The notes: generated from the sequence alone by a model not told the origin. A DNA stretch of 64,000 nucleotides from Gigaspora rosea (GCA_003550325.1 QKWP01001170.1:81093-145092), one strand, 5' to 3'; shown: positions 1 through 12,559, counted from the first letter of the stretch. A program made the numbers and translations.

Positions 1-221
1 GTTAGTATTGTATTATCACTGTATTTTATAAGTTATTGGCTATAAATTGTATATTATATTCCAAATTATAACTAATTTGTTAGAAAATTATTTATAATAA
101 ATAAATAAAAAAAATAAAATTTTTATTAAATTGCTTTATATTATTGTTATAGCAAAGTGATTGTAAAAATATATGAATATTTGAATTTATCCTTTTTTAA
201 TATTTATGTACTTTATATAGG

Positions 222-470
222 GTACATATTGGGTACATGATGTATTACAGAATTTATATATGTGATATATATACAGCATATATACGGCATGTATACTATA
301 TGTTGTACTATATGTGTCTGATATGTGTCTGATATTCTACATGAACTCTACACATATCAGGTATATGTATAAATATATTCTACACATATCGGTCATATAT
401 CATATATATATTATATATATATTAGGTACCCGATATTAGACCGATGTGTATAATTTTGACCTGTGCTAAT
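222..470. repeat. AT-rich inverted/tandem repeat block with GGTACC ends
   Basis: The block opens with GGGTACATATTGGGTAC and closes with an inverted relative, ATTAGGTACCCGATATTAG. Between them are many direct and inverted copies of ATATGTGTCTGAT and CTACACATATC. The layout resembles the small hAT-like elements elsewhere in the window, but I could not find a matching target duplication. Confidence 0.35.
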
Positions 471-1412
471 AATTGTTTTAATTGAAAAAATATATTTCAG
501 ATACTCTACAAAAAGAAAAAAAAAAAGACAAAAGAGAGGCTTGCTTTAAGCTTTTTTTAAAGAAACTTGATACAAGTATAGTTAAAAAAAATCAATAAAA
601 GTTTGATTGGTGCTCCTAAAGAATTATGAAGAGTTTGTTACTATCTAAATATATTATTCTATTTTATGAAGCCACAAAAGTCACAAAATATAATAATAAA
701 TATTATAATATGGGTGAGCAATATATTAATGAAGAACTTTACAAGTGTGATTTTAAATTCAATTGTTTATGAAAGCATCTATTCCAATATATGTAGGAGC
801 AGTAGCAGAAATTCAATTTTTAAATTAGTTGCAAGCTGCAACTAAATAAAAAAATAGTTTGGATTATAAGAATTTATAAAAATTTAGTTGTATGCATAAG
901 TATTTAATCAAAATTTATAAGTAAAATTTGCAAATTTATATGCAGAATTCACATATGCACTTCAGATTTTGGTTGTAACATTTGTTGTGGTTCACAAACT
1001 CAGCAACCCAATTTTAGACACTATGTGGTAGTAAATATATAAAGAAATATGAAGAAAAACATTATAGTGATTTTTTTAAATTATTCTAATAATAGCTTTG
1101 ATTGAAAAAGTACATGTTAGATACTCTGCAAAAAAAAAAAAATAAAAGAAAAAAAAAAAAGAGAGGTTCACTTTGAACTTTCTTCAAAGAAACTTGATTC
1201 AAGTATAGTCAAAAAACAATTAAAGTTTGATTGGTATGTCTAAATGTTTATAAAGATTTTGCTACTATTTAAACATATTATTCCATTCTATAGAGTTACA
1301 AAAGTAATAAAAGGTGATAAGAATATAATATAGATAGGTAATATACTAATAAAAGAAGTTTATGCATTTGATTTTAACTCATTTGTTTATAAAAGCATCC
1401 AGTTCAATACTT
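468..1412 (+). repeat. Direct duplication of a degraded coding segment (468-790 and 1083-1412)
   Basis: Two stretches of about 325 bases align along their whole length in the same orientation, about 610 bases apart. Both read, with stops and frame changes, as the same protein-like segment. In the first copy (about 629-769) it includes KSLLLSKYI, FYEATKV and GEQYINEELYK; the second keeps ILLLFKHIIPFY and FVYKS. Amino-acid similarity surviving nucleotide divergence suggests an old duplicated gene fragment. I do not recognise the family. Confidence 0.4.
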
Positions 1413-1558
1413 TACAAAAAATGGTATTCTTCAAGGGAAGACACACAATCTTAATATATCAAGAAAAAAATTCAAATAGCAAACAATAAACTAAATTTTG
1501 ACAATTGCTAAAAAATTGGCAGATACAGACCAACTAAAACCAACTAAACAGTTAGTTA

Positions 1559-1740
1559 AGGACCCCAAAATATACATAGATAGGTTAGGTATTAGTTTGT
1601 TTATTTTTGTATTTTTTATATAGATCTTTTCTATTTATAGTAATTTTTTGCTTATTTTTGAAGTTTTTTTGCAGATTTTTCTATATTTAGTAATTTTATA
1701 ATTATTCTAAGCTATCTAGATATATTTTGGAGTTCTGTCA
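1559..1740. mobile_element. MITE, GGACCCC-AAATATA family, copy 1
   Basis: The left end AGGACCCCAAAATATAC and the right end ATATATTTTGGAGTTCT are imperfect inverted repeats enclosing AT-rich DNA with no coding potential. Related ends occur at 42311-42658, 51091, 54044-54075 and 62126-62305, so this is a dispersed family. Confidence 0.55.
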
Positions 1741-1757
1741 GTTACATGTGATAGAAG

Positions 1758-1866
1758 TATGGATGCTAATGAAATTAATTTCACCAATTTCACCAATTCA
1801 CTACCAATTTCACTAATAGTAGTAAAATTATTTTAATACATTTCATTATATTTACTAGCATCTATA
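1758..1866. mobile_element. Short hAT-like MITE (TATRGATGC ends)
   Basis: The ends TATGGATGCTA and TAGCATCTATA are inverted repeats. The flanks GATAGAAG and GATAGGAA agree at 6 of 8 positions, like a decayed 8-bp target duplication. The interior carries repeated ATTTCACCAATTTCAC. A better preserved relative with the same end motif lies at 11045-11283. Confidence 0.45.
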
Positions 1867-2174
1867 GATAGGAATTGAAAAAGATGAAAACAAGACACTC
1901 GCATATTACCAAAAATTAGAATGTATACATATCAAGTTGGATATTGTTATTATTAGAAAAATTGAGTCAAATCAATAAATATAAAGCATTTATATATTAT
2001 TAGAAGCCTGCTGAGACAAATAATTCAATGGGATTTAGAAAACTGCTAGTGTTATTATTATGAAATTGGAGTAAAAAAATAAACATTAAAAATTAAGTAG
2101 TAGAAATAGTTAAAAAAAGGAACCTATATCGCAATAACATTGCTTGTTACACTACTTAAATTCTGAATATAAAA

Positions 2175-2455
2175 AATGAGCACATTGTAATAAAGATAAT
2201 ACTCAACCCACATGGTGTCTATTATATAACTCTAATAAAGCAACAAGATGAACAAGTAGAAATAAGGATTGATAATTGTATAGAATCATTCAAACTTAGA
2301 ACTGGAATTATAAAGATGTGATTAAATGGATTCCATTTGAGATTGTCTGTTGTTAAAAAAGTTGGTAAAGGAGGATTTGGTTTTGTATACAAAGCAACCT
2401 AATTGAACAGTATATGAGAAACAAAAAAGAAAGCAAAAACTTTGAGTTCTGTTAT
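2175..2455 (+). pseudogene. Protein kinase fragment (N-terminal zinc motif plus glycine-rich loop)
   Basis: Read on the + strand with at least one frame change and several stops, this gives a Cys/Trp-Cys zinc-ribbon-like stretch (HCNKDNTQPTWC) and then YKDVIKWIPFE. After a frame change it continues RLSVVKKVGKGGFGFVYKAT. The G-K-G-G-F-G run followed by VYKA is the ATP-binding glycine loop of protein kinases. The preceding [Y/N]-V-I-x-WIPF segment is typical of the large kinase families I associate with Glomeromycotina. No catalytic HRD or DFG region follows, so it is a truncated, inactive relic. It was probably left behind by gene turnover in a repeat-rich region. Family assignment rests on motif recognition only. 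Confidence 0.6.
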
Positions 2456-2509
2456 ACTTTGATGAGGCATTATTAGACCATGCTTGTTGCTTTTTGTAAT
2501 TTGTAAAGT

Positions 2510-3125
2510 ACAACTAAATTTCTTTTAACAAAGGTCTTTTATGAGACTTTGTTATTTAAGAATTATCCCAATTGTAGCTTATATAATAGAAATGATATAT
2601 ATATAATTGCATGCAATAGAGATTAGATACATGCAATAGAGATTACATGATGTATGATGGCATAAATTATAAAAGCCCATCTGCCTATTCTGTTTAACTA
2701 TAGTACCTTATACCCTGTAAGTAGTAAGATGAATGTGCAATACTATGCCAAACTAAAAAAAAAAGAGAAAGAAATAAGAGGCCTCACACTATAGCATTGG
2801 ATCATACTTTCAATCCACATTATCTACAACTAAATTTCTTTTAATGAAGGTCTTCTGTGAGACTTAGATATCCAAAGATCATTCTCTTTGTGGCTTATAC
2901 GATAAAAATGATAAATATATATATGATTGCATGCGATAAAAATTAAATATATGCAATAGAGATTACAAGATGCATGTTAGAATAAATTATAAAAACCCTC
3001 CTGTTTATCTATAACACTTTATACTTATAAGTTGCAAGTTAAATGCACAATACCATGCCAAACTTGAAAAAAAGAAAATGCGCCACACTATAGTATTGGC
3101 TCATATATTCAATTCACATTATTAC
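2510..3125. repeat. Tandem duplication, two diverged units of about 315 bp
   Basis: Unit 1 (about 2510-2827) and unit 2 (about 2828-3125) share order and wording, including ACTAAATTTCTTTTAA, TGCAATAGAGATTACA and CACACTATAG. A third, more distant relative lies at about 5940-6330. No open coding sequence is seen in either unit. Confidence 0.5.
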
Positions 3126-4187
3126 ATGTCTACATGAAAAAAATCTGAATAAAAATAATGCTATGGACATGTTTTTCTTCCTTGCTTTACTACTTTCATA
3201 CAGTGCAAAACAACACAAACCAATACCTTCTGCACCAAATTTTGAAATAAATACTCAATTCTGATTGGCTAGTATAATGTAATCAATTGTGATTGGTCAA
3301 AAATTACATATGAGTTTCTTTTTTTACATATTAAATACTAAATATTCAATTTCATAGTAAACTTTAAATTGATATAACCTTTTAAAATTAAAATAAAATA
3401 AAAATCTTTTTTAGCCAAATTGTAGTTTTAAAGCTACAAATTGGTTAAAAATTTTTAAAAAAATTTTTTATTTTTAAGTTATATCAATTTTTGTAAAATA
3501 TATATAAAAAAGTATTGGTTTATAGTGTCCTGCATTGTATAATATGAGTATATTTAGAGATCTAATTATAATCTTGCTCTATGACTATAAAGTAATAAAT
3601 AATGAAAAGCAAAAAAAAAACAAAAATAACAAACAATATAAAAATCTTAGACAGTCCTAAAGGCAAAACCAAGGCTGGTATCACAGAACAGACTATCCCA
3701 ACCACCAAGACCAAAACAACAACAAAACATCTTACAATATACCCAATAGTGGGAGGTAATAAATTTGGCAAGCCTTAAGTTCTTATCATTTTCTATGAGC
3801 TTGGGGCTTATTTTTTTGTTTTTCATAGTCTTTCATTATAGCAATTCAGGTCTTTGTCACATTTTAGTCTGTGACAATAACTTTCCTGTAAATAGAGTAA
3901 AAGAATAGAGCAGGTTCTAGGTATCTTGAAAAAAATATATATATACATATTATATATATATATATATATATAATGTGGAAGAATAAGGATCTGTATTCTC
4001 AAGTATAATAGAAGAATACATGACAATTGGGCAGTAAATTCCATGAAAACTAACCATCTTGTAAAGATAAGATAGAATATAAAAGAAAATAATGACCCAC
4101 TGTTTCCAAGTTAAGAGAAAGTTCATAACAACAGGTGTCGTAAATGCTATAAATTAGAGAGTAAATATTTTGGTCATAAACCATGTA
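3126..4187. other. AT-rich interval with no supported gene
   Basis: The interval holds an AT-rich inverted repeat around 3405-3480 and a TA microsatellite at about 3950-3972. The minus strand is open for 69 codons at 3562-3771. That product would be almost entirely hydrophobic with one charged end, and no partner exon is visible, so I do not call it a gene. Confidence 0.4.
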
Positions 4188-5481
4188 CAGTGGCCTAAAT
4201 ATTATTGTGGACACTTTTTGGGCATCCATCACTCAAAATCAGGTAAGTGACTGCAGTACAAAATTTGTGACACGTGTTTGGTAGATTACATGGTACAACA
4301 TACTGAAATTTTATTCAATTTCGTTAGGTTGCGCTAGAGTTATGCAGAAAGTATGAAAATTACTATTTTTGGATCTTTGCAAAAATCAATTTATAACTTT
4401 TTTTATCTTTGAAAAAAAATTTAAAAAAAATCGAATTTTTTTCAAATTGCTTCAAATTTCATACAAATGGTGTCAAGTACCTAGGGAATATTGCGCAATA
4501 TAAAAAAGGCGTATTTGTATGACAGATCAGGTGCAATTAACAAAAAAGGTAAACTAACCTTTTTTTTCTCACAAAATGATGGACGATATAAAACTTAACC
4601 CAAGAACAAACAAACTTTATTGTCTATGCCCAACTGAGATAGGATTCAGGTCTCTCTAGTGCGGCCACTATGGAATATAGAAAATTTGCTAGAAGGGGTA
4701 TTATAAAGAAGTCAGGTGCCTTATAAACATAAAAAGCAAAAAAATAGGGACCTGGACACTCAAAATCGCACTTCTTCACGATCATGCAAGTCTATTGTGT
4801 CTAGTAATTCCAGGAAATCGCCACCTAAAATTTTTTCAAATTACTTTTTTCAATAAGAATAATATAAACCCCCCCCCGAAAAAAAATTTAAAAAAAATCT
4901 GTAAGTATTATTTATGCATTGCACAAAAAAGACTTGGGATTCTGTGTCGACGGCCCAAAACTACTAGTACTCAAGCCCTAACATTGGATATTTCGAACCT
5001 TTATATATATCTTATTGTTTAACAAAATTACTTTTGTCTCTTTTAGGGTCTTTCAGTCGGGTTTGGTTATGAACCATATGGGCATAAGGATAGGATATTG
5101 AAATTTTGAGCCTCATTATTCGGTGTAGATATGCTCATATAAGATAGGCCTTTTTTGATGCCAGATTGCAGTACCATTTTGGTTAAAGTTAGAGGAAAAC
5201 CTATAAAATACTAAAACGGAATTAGTATTAAAGTTTTAATAAAAAAAAATTGTAGAAAAAAAAACAAATACTTAAATTTTCAATTTTCGCAATAATAAAA
5301 AACCAAGTTTTTGGTTTTTCTTGCATAGCTTCCGCGTTTTCTAATAAAATCGCACAAAATTTTAGTATATTGTACTGTGAGATCTACCAAACACATGACA
5401 CAAATTTCGTACTGCAGTCACTTACCCGATTTTGAGCAATGGCCACTCAAAAAGTGTCCACAATAATATGGTAGGCCACTG
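4188..5481. mobile_element. Tc1/mariner-like TIR element without transposase, copy A
   Basis: The ends begin CAGTGGCCTAAATATTATTG and, inverted, CAGTGGCCTACCATATTATTG. The inverted similarity continues for roughly 80 bases through GTGGACAC, CAGGTAAGTGACTGCAGTAC and the ACACATG region. The left flank is TA; the right flank is CA, so the expected TA duplication has decayed. The internal sequence closely matches copy B (7007-8642), showing one family. No transposase frame survives. TA targets plus CAGTGG termini suggest Tc1/mariner, which is inference. Confidence 0.65.
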
Positions 5482-7006
5482 CATAGATGTGTAGCAAGTG
5501 CAATAAAGACCAGGCTAACACTTTCTATAACAAGCATCAGTAGATGACTATCCACAACTGTTAGTGAGGTACTTTAGACTAGTACTAACTACGCAGAAAG
5601 AATAGATTTAAAAGTCTTCTTGGCCAAAAAAAAAAAAAGAAGAAGAAAAGAAAAAAATTCGAAACTTCTTTCTAATTTCTTACTTTAGCAAGAATAGAGT
5701 TAGGATGCTTTCTCTTCAGAAGAATAGTTTAGCATTTTCCTGTCTTTTACTTTAGTAAAAATGGGCTTTAAAACATCTACCTAGCTTTTTTGTTATTTTT
5801 TTATCTCTGATCCAAATCGATCCTCTGTTTGTCTGCTATTATGTAATAAAGAGAGTGTTTAATATAAAATCTGAGTGAGAATAATTGCCCTATGTATTGA
5901 TAATAATTATACTAGAGTTATTATTGCGAGGATAACCAGAATTGTAGCTTATATAAAATTGAGGCTTATATGAAAAAGCTAATAGCATATGATTGTATAC
6001 AATAGAAATTATAGATGCATGTAATAGAGATTATAGAAATGCAAAGATTATAAAGATACATGTAGGAGTAAATAGTGAATCTTAGTGCTTTCTTTCTTGC
6101 TTGTCTTGTTATTTGTTCTCTTCAATACCAATTATAATCTGGCTTCTATCCCTCTTGCTCTCTCTCATTTATTGCACCTAGCACTTAGCACCCTGCCTAT
6201 TGGCATGTGTAACAAGTTGAATTCACCACACTATAGTATGGGCTTGAACTTACTATTTTATGTTGATATTGTTATGTGAACTGAGCTAAATGAGTTGCAC
6301 TATAGTGTGGGCTTGAATTTGCTGTTATAAAAATTGATGTTGTATGTAATGAGTTAAATGTACTGCACCATAGGCGTGGGCTTGGACTTGCTATTAGAAA
6401 AAAAACAGATGTACTATATCCTAGTATTGGTGATTCTCAATTATGCTTCATCACATGATATATTTACATGTACATAGAGTTGTTATGAGCACAGTATATA
6501 ATAGCAAAAGAGAAAGTGATGGAGTAGAGCATTACTCCCATTATGTTTCTTCATAATCTCTAATAAAAAGAGTGTTTAATAAAAATCTGAGCAAAAATAA
6601 TTATAAAAAATAATATTGTGATACAAAACATATGCGGCTAGTATATGGGCTTGGTGCTGCAAAAAGAGGGTAAATCGACAAAACAAAAGATCTTCAAAAA
6701 ATCAATTTTTATGTTATAAATATATAATAAATTATATAAAAATACTAACTTTAAAGAGCTATACTACAAAATTTTATTAATATAACTGCTTTTGTGTTTT
6801 AATAAAAAAATGTTCCAGATCTTATTTTAAATAGATTTGTATGAAAAAATTATTTTTGAAAAATTGTCAATTTACACCCTTTTCATAGCACCAAGCCCAT
6901 ATTATCTGCCCTTTCCTATTTTGGTTCTATTCATTGTTACTATTTATAGATCTTTTTTTTTACTATCTATAGCTATTCTGTTTTTTCTTATTTGTTTTCT
7001 TAGATA
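5482..7006. other. Relic DNA between two TIR elements
   Basis: The interval contains a diverged third relative of the 2.5-3.1 kb tandem unit (about 5940-6330), with CACACTATAGTATGGG- and ATGCATGTAATAGAG-like wording. The only long open frame (6837-7097) runs into the TIR of the next element. No gene is supported. Confidence 0.35.
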
Positions 7007-8642
7007 CAGGGGCTACCAAAGCATTGTAGCAACCTTTTGGATTGTAATTACTCGAAATCAGGTAACTATGGCACAAAATCGATATCACATGTTATAATGG
7101 TCTCAAGGTATAACATATTAAAATTTGGTGCGTTTTTGTTAAGTTGTTCTAGAGTTATTCAAAAAGTATGACAGATTACTATTTTTGAATCAGTACAAAA
7201 ATCAATTTTTGACTTTTTTTATCTTTGAAAAAAAATTTACAAAAAAATGATTTTTTTTTAAATCGCTTTAAATTTTATTCAAATGTAGTGAGGCACCTAG
7301 ATAATATTTCACAATATAAAAAAGCCACATTTGTACAATGAGTCAGGTGCAATTGGTAAAAAAAGTAAAATTTTTTTTCTCATAAAAATAATCAGTGGCA
7401 AGAAAACTTGGCTGATAAACGAAAAACTCTAATCAAGGTAATTCTATTGTTCTAGTATTGCTAAAGTTGACTTTAAAAAGTTTGTTATATTAAAGTTAAA
7501 AAGAAGCTTCACAGAATAGGTACTTTAAAGGGACAAAAAAGAGAAAAAATCCTCCCAAATGTTCAAGATTACATGCTCTTTCAACTTCCCCAATCTTAAG
7601 AGTCTAATTTTAGCAAAATTCTGCTGCCCAAATTTATTTTATGTTATTAACCTTCTCAATTACTGGCAAAAAAAAAAAGTATAGTACCATACTATTCGCT
7701 ATGCATTACAGTCATTTGTCTTTCCTGTAGAGGTCTAACTTGGTCAAAAAATAAGTATTTGAATATTCATTCGTTTAATATTTTATTATTTGAATATTCA
7801 TTCAAAAATTTTAAATGATATTTGAATATTCACTGAATATTCATTGAAAATTAAATATATTTCAATTTTAAAAAATTATATAACTATCTCACTTAAATTA
7901 GCCAATAAAATTGCAAATAAATTATTAAAAAATAAAATAAAATTATAAAATTATATATATATATATATATATAGATATTCAATGAATATTCAATGAATAT
8001 ATTCAGTGAAATTTTAAATATTCGAATATTCATTCAGTGAAAAATTATATATTCGAATATTGAATATTCAGTGAATATTCAGTGAATATTATTCATCGAG
8101 TCAGACCTAAACTTCCCTGTCCAGTCTCATGTCTATAAAGGCTAGTATTTTTGAAACTTTAAATACATTTTGTGGTTGGGTAAACAACAATTGGTTATTT
8201 TCAGGTTTCTTCTGTTGTATTTGGATGTGAGCTGTATAAGGTATGACATGGAATATTGGATATTTGAGTCACTTTTTATGTGTAACTATAAGCTTACTAA
8301 ATGGGCTTGTTTCTTTTGGTCTTGATTCCAGATCATGCTGCCACTTGCGATAAAGTTAAAGAAGAACCTATAGAATATAAAATTTTGATTAGTTTTTTTT
8401 GTTTAAGAAAAAAATGTAAAAAAAACACTAAAATTCAAACCTTCATATCATACCAATAAAAAAACCACGATTGTGGTAATTTTTGCATAACTTCCGCGCA
8501 ATCTAACGAAACTGCATGAAATATTACTATGTTATACTATGTGATTTGTGATAACATGACATGAATTTCGTGCTGTAGTTGCTTACCCGATTTCGAGTAA
8601 TTACAATCCAAAAAGTGACCACAATGCTTTGGTAGCCCTCTG
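7007..8642. mobile_element. Tc1/mariner-like TIR element without transposase, copy B
   Basis: The ends read CAGGGGCTACCAAAGCATTG and, inverted, CAGAGGGCTACCAAAGCATTG. Long matching arms run through TTTTGGATTGTAATTACTCG. TA is found directly outside both ends. The arms and the AT-rich interior match copy A (4188-5481). A smaller hAT-like element (7728-8111) is inserted in its middle. No transposase reading remains. Confidence 0.7.
7728..8111. mobile_element. hAT-like MITE with GAATATTCA subterminal arrays, nested in copy B
   Basis: The flanks CTTTCCTG and CTTCCCTG match at 7 of 8 positions, as expected of a slightly decayed 8-bp target duplication. The ends TAGAGGTCTAACT and, inverted, TTTAGGTCTGACT match at 10 of 13. 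Both sides carry arrays of GAATATTCATTGAATATTC in both orientations around an AT-rich core with a TA microsatellite (about 7951-7972). Confidence 0.6.
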
Positions 8643-8651
8643 TATGTTTAA

Positions 8652-8882
8652 TTACTATACCTGATCTCCATACTAATTAAAAGCATCGTTGAACAATCAA
8701 AGCCTTTATATATTATCGCGAATCTGCTAGCCGATGAAGAATTATAAAAGCAGATTTCGAGATTAATGTTTCGGATGCAATGCCTTGATAAAGATAGTGA
8801 CGTGAGGGAAGTTTTATTGGTGTCGAATGAATTAAAGCCTAGCAATATCGGAAGGAAGATGACCCAAGGGAATTCTAAGTAA
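8652..8882 (+). pseudogene. Unrecognised 3' coding fragment with one nonsense codon
   Basis: Directly beyond the end of the TIR element at 8642, the + strand reads about 76 codons with a single internal TAA. The composition is protein-like and mixed: SIVEQSKPLYIIANLLADEEL, then KQISRLMFRM, CLDKDSDVREVLLVSNELK and a natural-looking TAA end after TQGNSK. The minus strand is open for 79 codons over the same bases, but its product is much less protein-like. Position suggests the last exon of a gene whose upstream part was displaced or destroyed by the transposon. I do not recognise the family. Confidence 0.4.
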
Positions 8883-9362
8883 TTCACATGTATACAAACC
8901 CAATGTGTTAGCTCTTTACGTATTTTCAGGGTTTGGTCTTAAAGTGATCCCTCGTACATATAATAAAATTATCGTGTCATATTATTGAACTGCGTGATTA
9001 TATGCTTAGTCAGAGTTTCGATTAGTTTCGTTTTGTCTTGTCTTTTATTATTCTTTTATTATCTTATCTTATATCCGAATTATTCCTACATATTTTATAT
9101 TTGTTTACAACCCTGACCTATCCCGGCACTTACACAACTGATGCTCTCCAAAATCGGATGGTAACACCGGTTCTCGCAGATCACTGTGCTTTTTCGTAGA
9201 AACACGTGCATATACGGATGGATTTTTTTATAGGGATTTAATACTAAAATTGGTAAGGTACGTACAGATTTAAATTGGGTGGTTTATACCCTCATACTGG
9301 ATCTGGCTATCCATACCATACTGGTTTCTTTTAATTCTCAAAATTTTGCAAATTACAATAAT

Positions 9363-9500
9363 CTGAGTTGTGAAATAGTGAAATCTGCTATGATCATCAC
9401 ATGAGGGTGAAATCCGCTTTTATATAATAAAAAACATAATAAAACGCGGATTTCATACTAACCCGATCTACAAAGCGGATTTAACTATTTCGCAACTCAG
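9363..9500. mobile_element. MITE with CTGAGTTG ends
   Basis: The left arm CTGAGTTGTGAAATAGTG and the right arm, inverted CTGAGTTGCGAAATAGTT, match over about 27 bases and continue into AAATCYGCT. No target duplication was recognised. Confidence 0.55.
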
Positions 9501-10479
9501 GTTTCACCTGTTCTATGATAATTATTTGGCTCGATTTTCAGACCTTCACATGTTCATCAGAGTATAACGATAAACCTGGCCACATTTTCGGATTGCAGTA
9601 TCGGCATACGTCATTTAAGCTCGTAATGAATAATCCAGTTATAAAAATATCCATCGACTTTCTTACAAGAATTTACAATTTCCGACATTTATATTAATAC
9701 GTGACAGTTTCATTTAACTTATCACTTATAGCAAAACACTTTTCAATCACCTTCAAGTTTTACATGCTGTAGAAAGTATTGCAGCATAATTTCTACATGA
9801 ATTTTAGCACGTGTATTGAGGTTGTATGTCAACTAAGCGAATCAAAACTATATATGCTATCATATAAAAATTTGTTATAAAACCAGATAGCTGCGCGATG
9901 TCATCGCGCAAATCAGGAACAGAAGACCTTGATAGTGGTTAGATTTGAATGTTTAATATGATAAAGAAATACGCAGTTTATTATTACTCAATTAGCCATT
10001 TAAGCGAAAGGAAATTCAATCATGATTTGTCGATTTTAGTAATAATTATTTATTATATAACAGTCAACAAAGCCTTATCAATTTTTTAACATCAGTATAG
10101 ATTAGATTTTTTGATTTATTTTGTTATGTTGTACATCGAAATCGAATTTTTGTGGTTTCCAAATCAACTTATGTTGCAACGAAATTCTAAACTGACTCAG
10201 TTGGTTAGAGAATTCAAATTCCACTTAATGAGCGGATTTAAAATTAACTTAAAATAGTAATTATCAGATATTAAAACAGATGAAATTGAATTCTATATCT
10301 TTCTTTTGTCAAATTGTTCTATCCCATAAATTTTTAAAAATGGCCGAGTTACAAAAATATTTATTTTATTTCGTAATGCATTTGAAAGCTTATTAAATTT
10401 CTTATGGCAAATCTTTTAATCGACGTGTAAAATCTTTATTTTACTATGCGAGAGGAATATTAAAGCTCAAATACAACTA

Positions 10480-10585
10480 CCGTATTGTCGCGAAATAACG
10501 CGCAGGGGTGAAATTACGATTTTCGGCCTAAATTAAGGCCATTATTCTAAATAACGCCCATGCCCGTTATTTCGCGACAATACGG
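10480..10585. mobile_element. 106-bp palindromic MITE, CCGTATTGTCGCG family, copy 1
   Basis: The arms CCGTATTGTCGCGAAATAAC and its inverse close the element, with TA outside both ends. The centre also folds (TCGGCCTAAATTAAGGCC). A degraded relative lies at 59021-59133. The TA flanks suggest a Tc1/mariner-type donor (inference). Confidence 0.65.
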
Positions 10586-11044
10586 TATTATAGAACTACT
10601 AAAGATAATCAGATCAAATTGCGAAATGATGAAATATTAACTATCGAATTTGCTGGACGCCCTGCATTACTTTGTAGTTTACTTCAAGATGTGTTTAAAC
10701 CATGTTGGTTTTCAGAATTATGAGATACGATATGTAATCTAAAACAAATTTAATATGTACTTTTTTTAATTTTATTGCAGATTTCTGAAAAATACTATAC
10801 AGTTATGTTTTAAAACATACGTTAAAAAATTGGACGACTTGTACATGAAGAAATTTTTTCAATCCAGTTGTGACAAACCCTTAATCAATTTCAAGTTCAA
10901 TAACTACACGAGATAAAAATTTCTTTAGGGCCTAATCCAAATTGGAAAATATTCCTTCTAAAGTTATAAGTTGTGCGAGAATTGCCTTGCAGAAGTAGCT
11001 GTCATCCCAATAATCAAGTTTGCAATAATTAAAGTAGCTAGAAT

Positions 11045-11283
11045 TATAGATGGCGATGAAATTACTTTTCTTAATGAAAATTTTTGTTGAAATTGTTGAA
11101 ATTATTTAATGTTAAAATTGGTGAAATTGGTGAAATTAATGTTTTACTATTAAAAATTAATTTAATCAAATACAATAGTTGTTTTATAATTAATTTATAA
11201 AAATATTAAAAATGTTGAAATTTTTGTTGAAATTATTGTTGAAATTAAAAAAAAAATTAAAATGAATTTCACCGCCATCTATA
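11045..11283. mobile_element. hAT-like MITE with GTTGAAATT subterminal repeats
   Basis: The ends TATAGATGGCGATGAAATT and, inverted, TATAGATGGCGGTGAAATT differ at one base. The flanks GCTAGAAT and GCTAGAAC match at 7 of 8. The inner flanks carry repeated GTTGAAATT and GGTGAAATT. It is the better copy of the family also seen at 1758-1866. Confidence 0.65.
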
Positions 11284-12096
11284 GCTAGAACAAATGACTA
11301 GAATATATGTTCTATGTCAATTAAAAATTTAGTCAATTCTTAATTAATATGTGTCAGCTAGTTCGAAATTCTTTACCGATTTGAGTGAATTTAAAATTTC
11401 GTTTCAACATAAGTGTTTCGCCGAACCGATCCCGACAATTATTTCACTGACAGTCCACTTCACCGACAAGCTTTTTTAAATATTGCACTAACCTTAACTT
11501 TAATTCTAAACACTGTCGATGTCGGTGAATAACCGGGACTGTTTCGATACCATGTGAAATTGGATATCTCTCTCGATGCAATTTTATTTGCAAAGCGATT
11601 TGCAGTTCATCTATATAACCACTTATCTATTATAAACAACGATTGTCAGAGAGTATAGCTATCTAATAGATTATTTTTAAACTTTTGGCTAAAAATGCAC
11701 TTTACAATGATACAAATCGGACGATACTAATAGATGATCATATATGTGAGCGACAATCTACAAATTTTTGATTAAAAATCAATTTCAATCCCTATTACTT
11801 TAATCCATGAGAAAAACAAGTTTATGAAAATGCTTACTATTTCTTCCTTGGATTAACCTGAGAAATAATAAGCATTGCTGGAACTTGCTCTTTTCACCGA
11901 TTAAAGTAGTGATTACAAGTAAAAACACCGTCATGTGGTCATATAGAAATGGGAGTAATATTATTTATAATCACGTCATTTGATATACATAAAATATCGA
12001 TAGAATTAATATAAAAGTAATAAAAATGTATAAAACTCACTATAATAATACCAATAAATTTTATAAATATGCACAATATGTAATATAAACCAAATT
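11284..12096. other. Upstream region of the protease-like gene, no gene seen
   Basis: No open frame of note is present. The sequence becomes AT-rich towards the protease start. It is probably promoter and intergenic DNA. Confidence 0.35.
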
Positions 12097-12107
12097 TATA
12101 TATAAAA
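12097..12107 (+). promoter_or_regulatory. TATA-like box of the protease-like gene
   Basis: TATATAAAAA lies about 40 bases upstream of the ATG at 12144, a plausible spacing for a fungal promoter with a short leader. No experimental support. Confidence 0.4.
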
Positions 12108-12559
12108 ACCTTTCAGACAACATTCTTATCAACATTAGCAATCATGGGAGGCACTTTCATGCTATTCATGCTACTAAATTTATTTTTAATTTTTTTAACA
12201 TTTCAAAATCATTTGGTTTACGCACAATCATCTAATTATACTACTTACACACCAATAGCACGATATTTGAATGTATCAGAAAATGAAGAGCCCCAATTAT
12301 TAGCTCGAGAAAAAAAGTTTGTCGAGGGAAACCGTGTATTAACACCATTGCTAACGCAAAATAGGCAAAGCTTTGGTGAATCTTATATAGATGTAATAGA
12401 AATAAAATAATTATCAATGTGATAGACTTGTCTAAAAACGGAACCGTAACAAATAACCCTGTTATGAAACCATACTTGGACTTATTATCATTCATACAAG
12501 CCAAAGATGGCACCGAAACCTTTTTTGCCAATTCCGAAAGTTTCGGGTTTCGGATTATA

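Larger units (their letters stand above)
8883..11044. other. Gene-poor interval with two small MITEs
   Basis: Apart from the inverted-repeat elements at 9363-9500 and 10480-10585, I see no coding sequence with support. An open frame of 60 codons at 9515-9697 lacks recognisable features. A short perfect hairpin-like CTGCGCGATGTCATCGCGCA lies near 9891. Confidence 0.4.

Noticed and set aside
9515-9697. Open + strand frame of 60 codons
   Set aside because: No recognisable motif, atypical composition, no partner exon.
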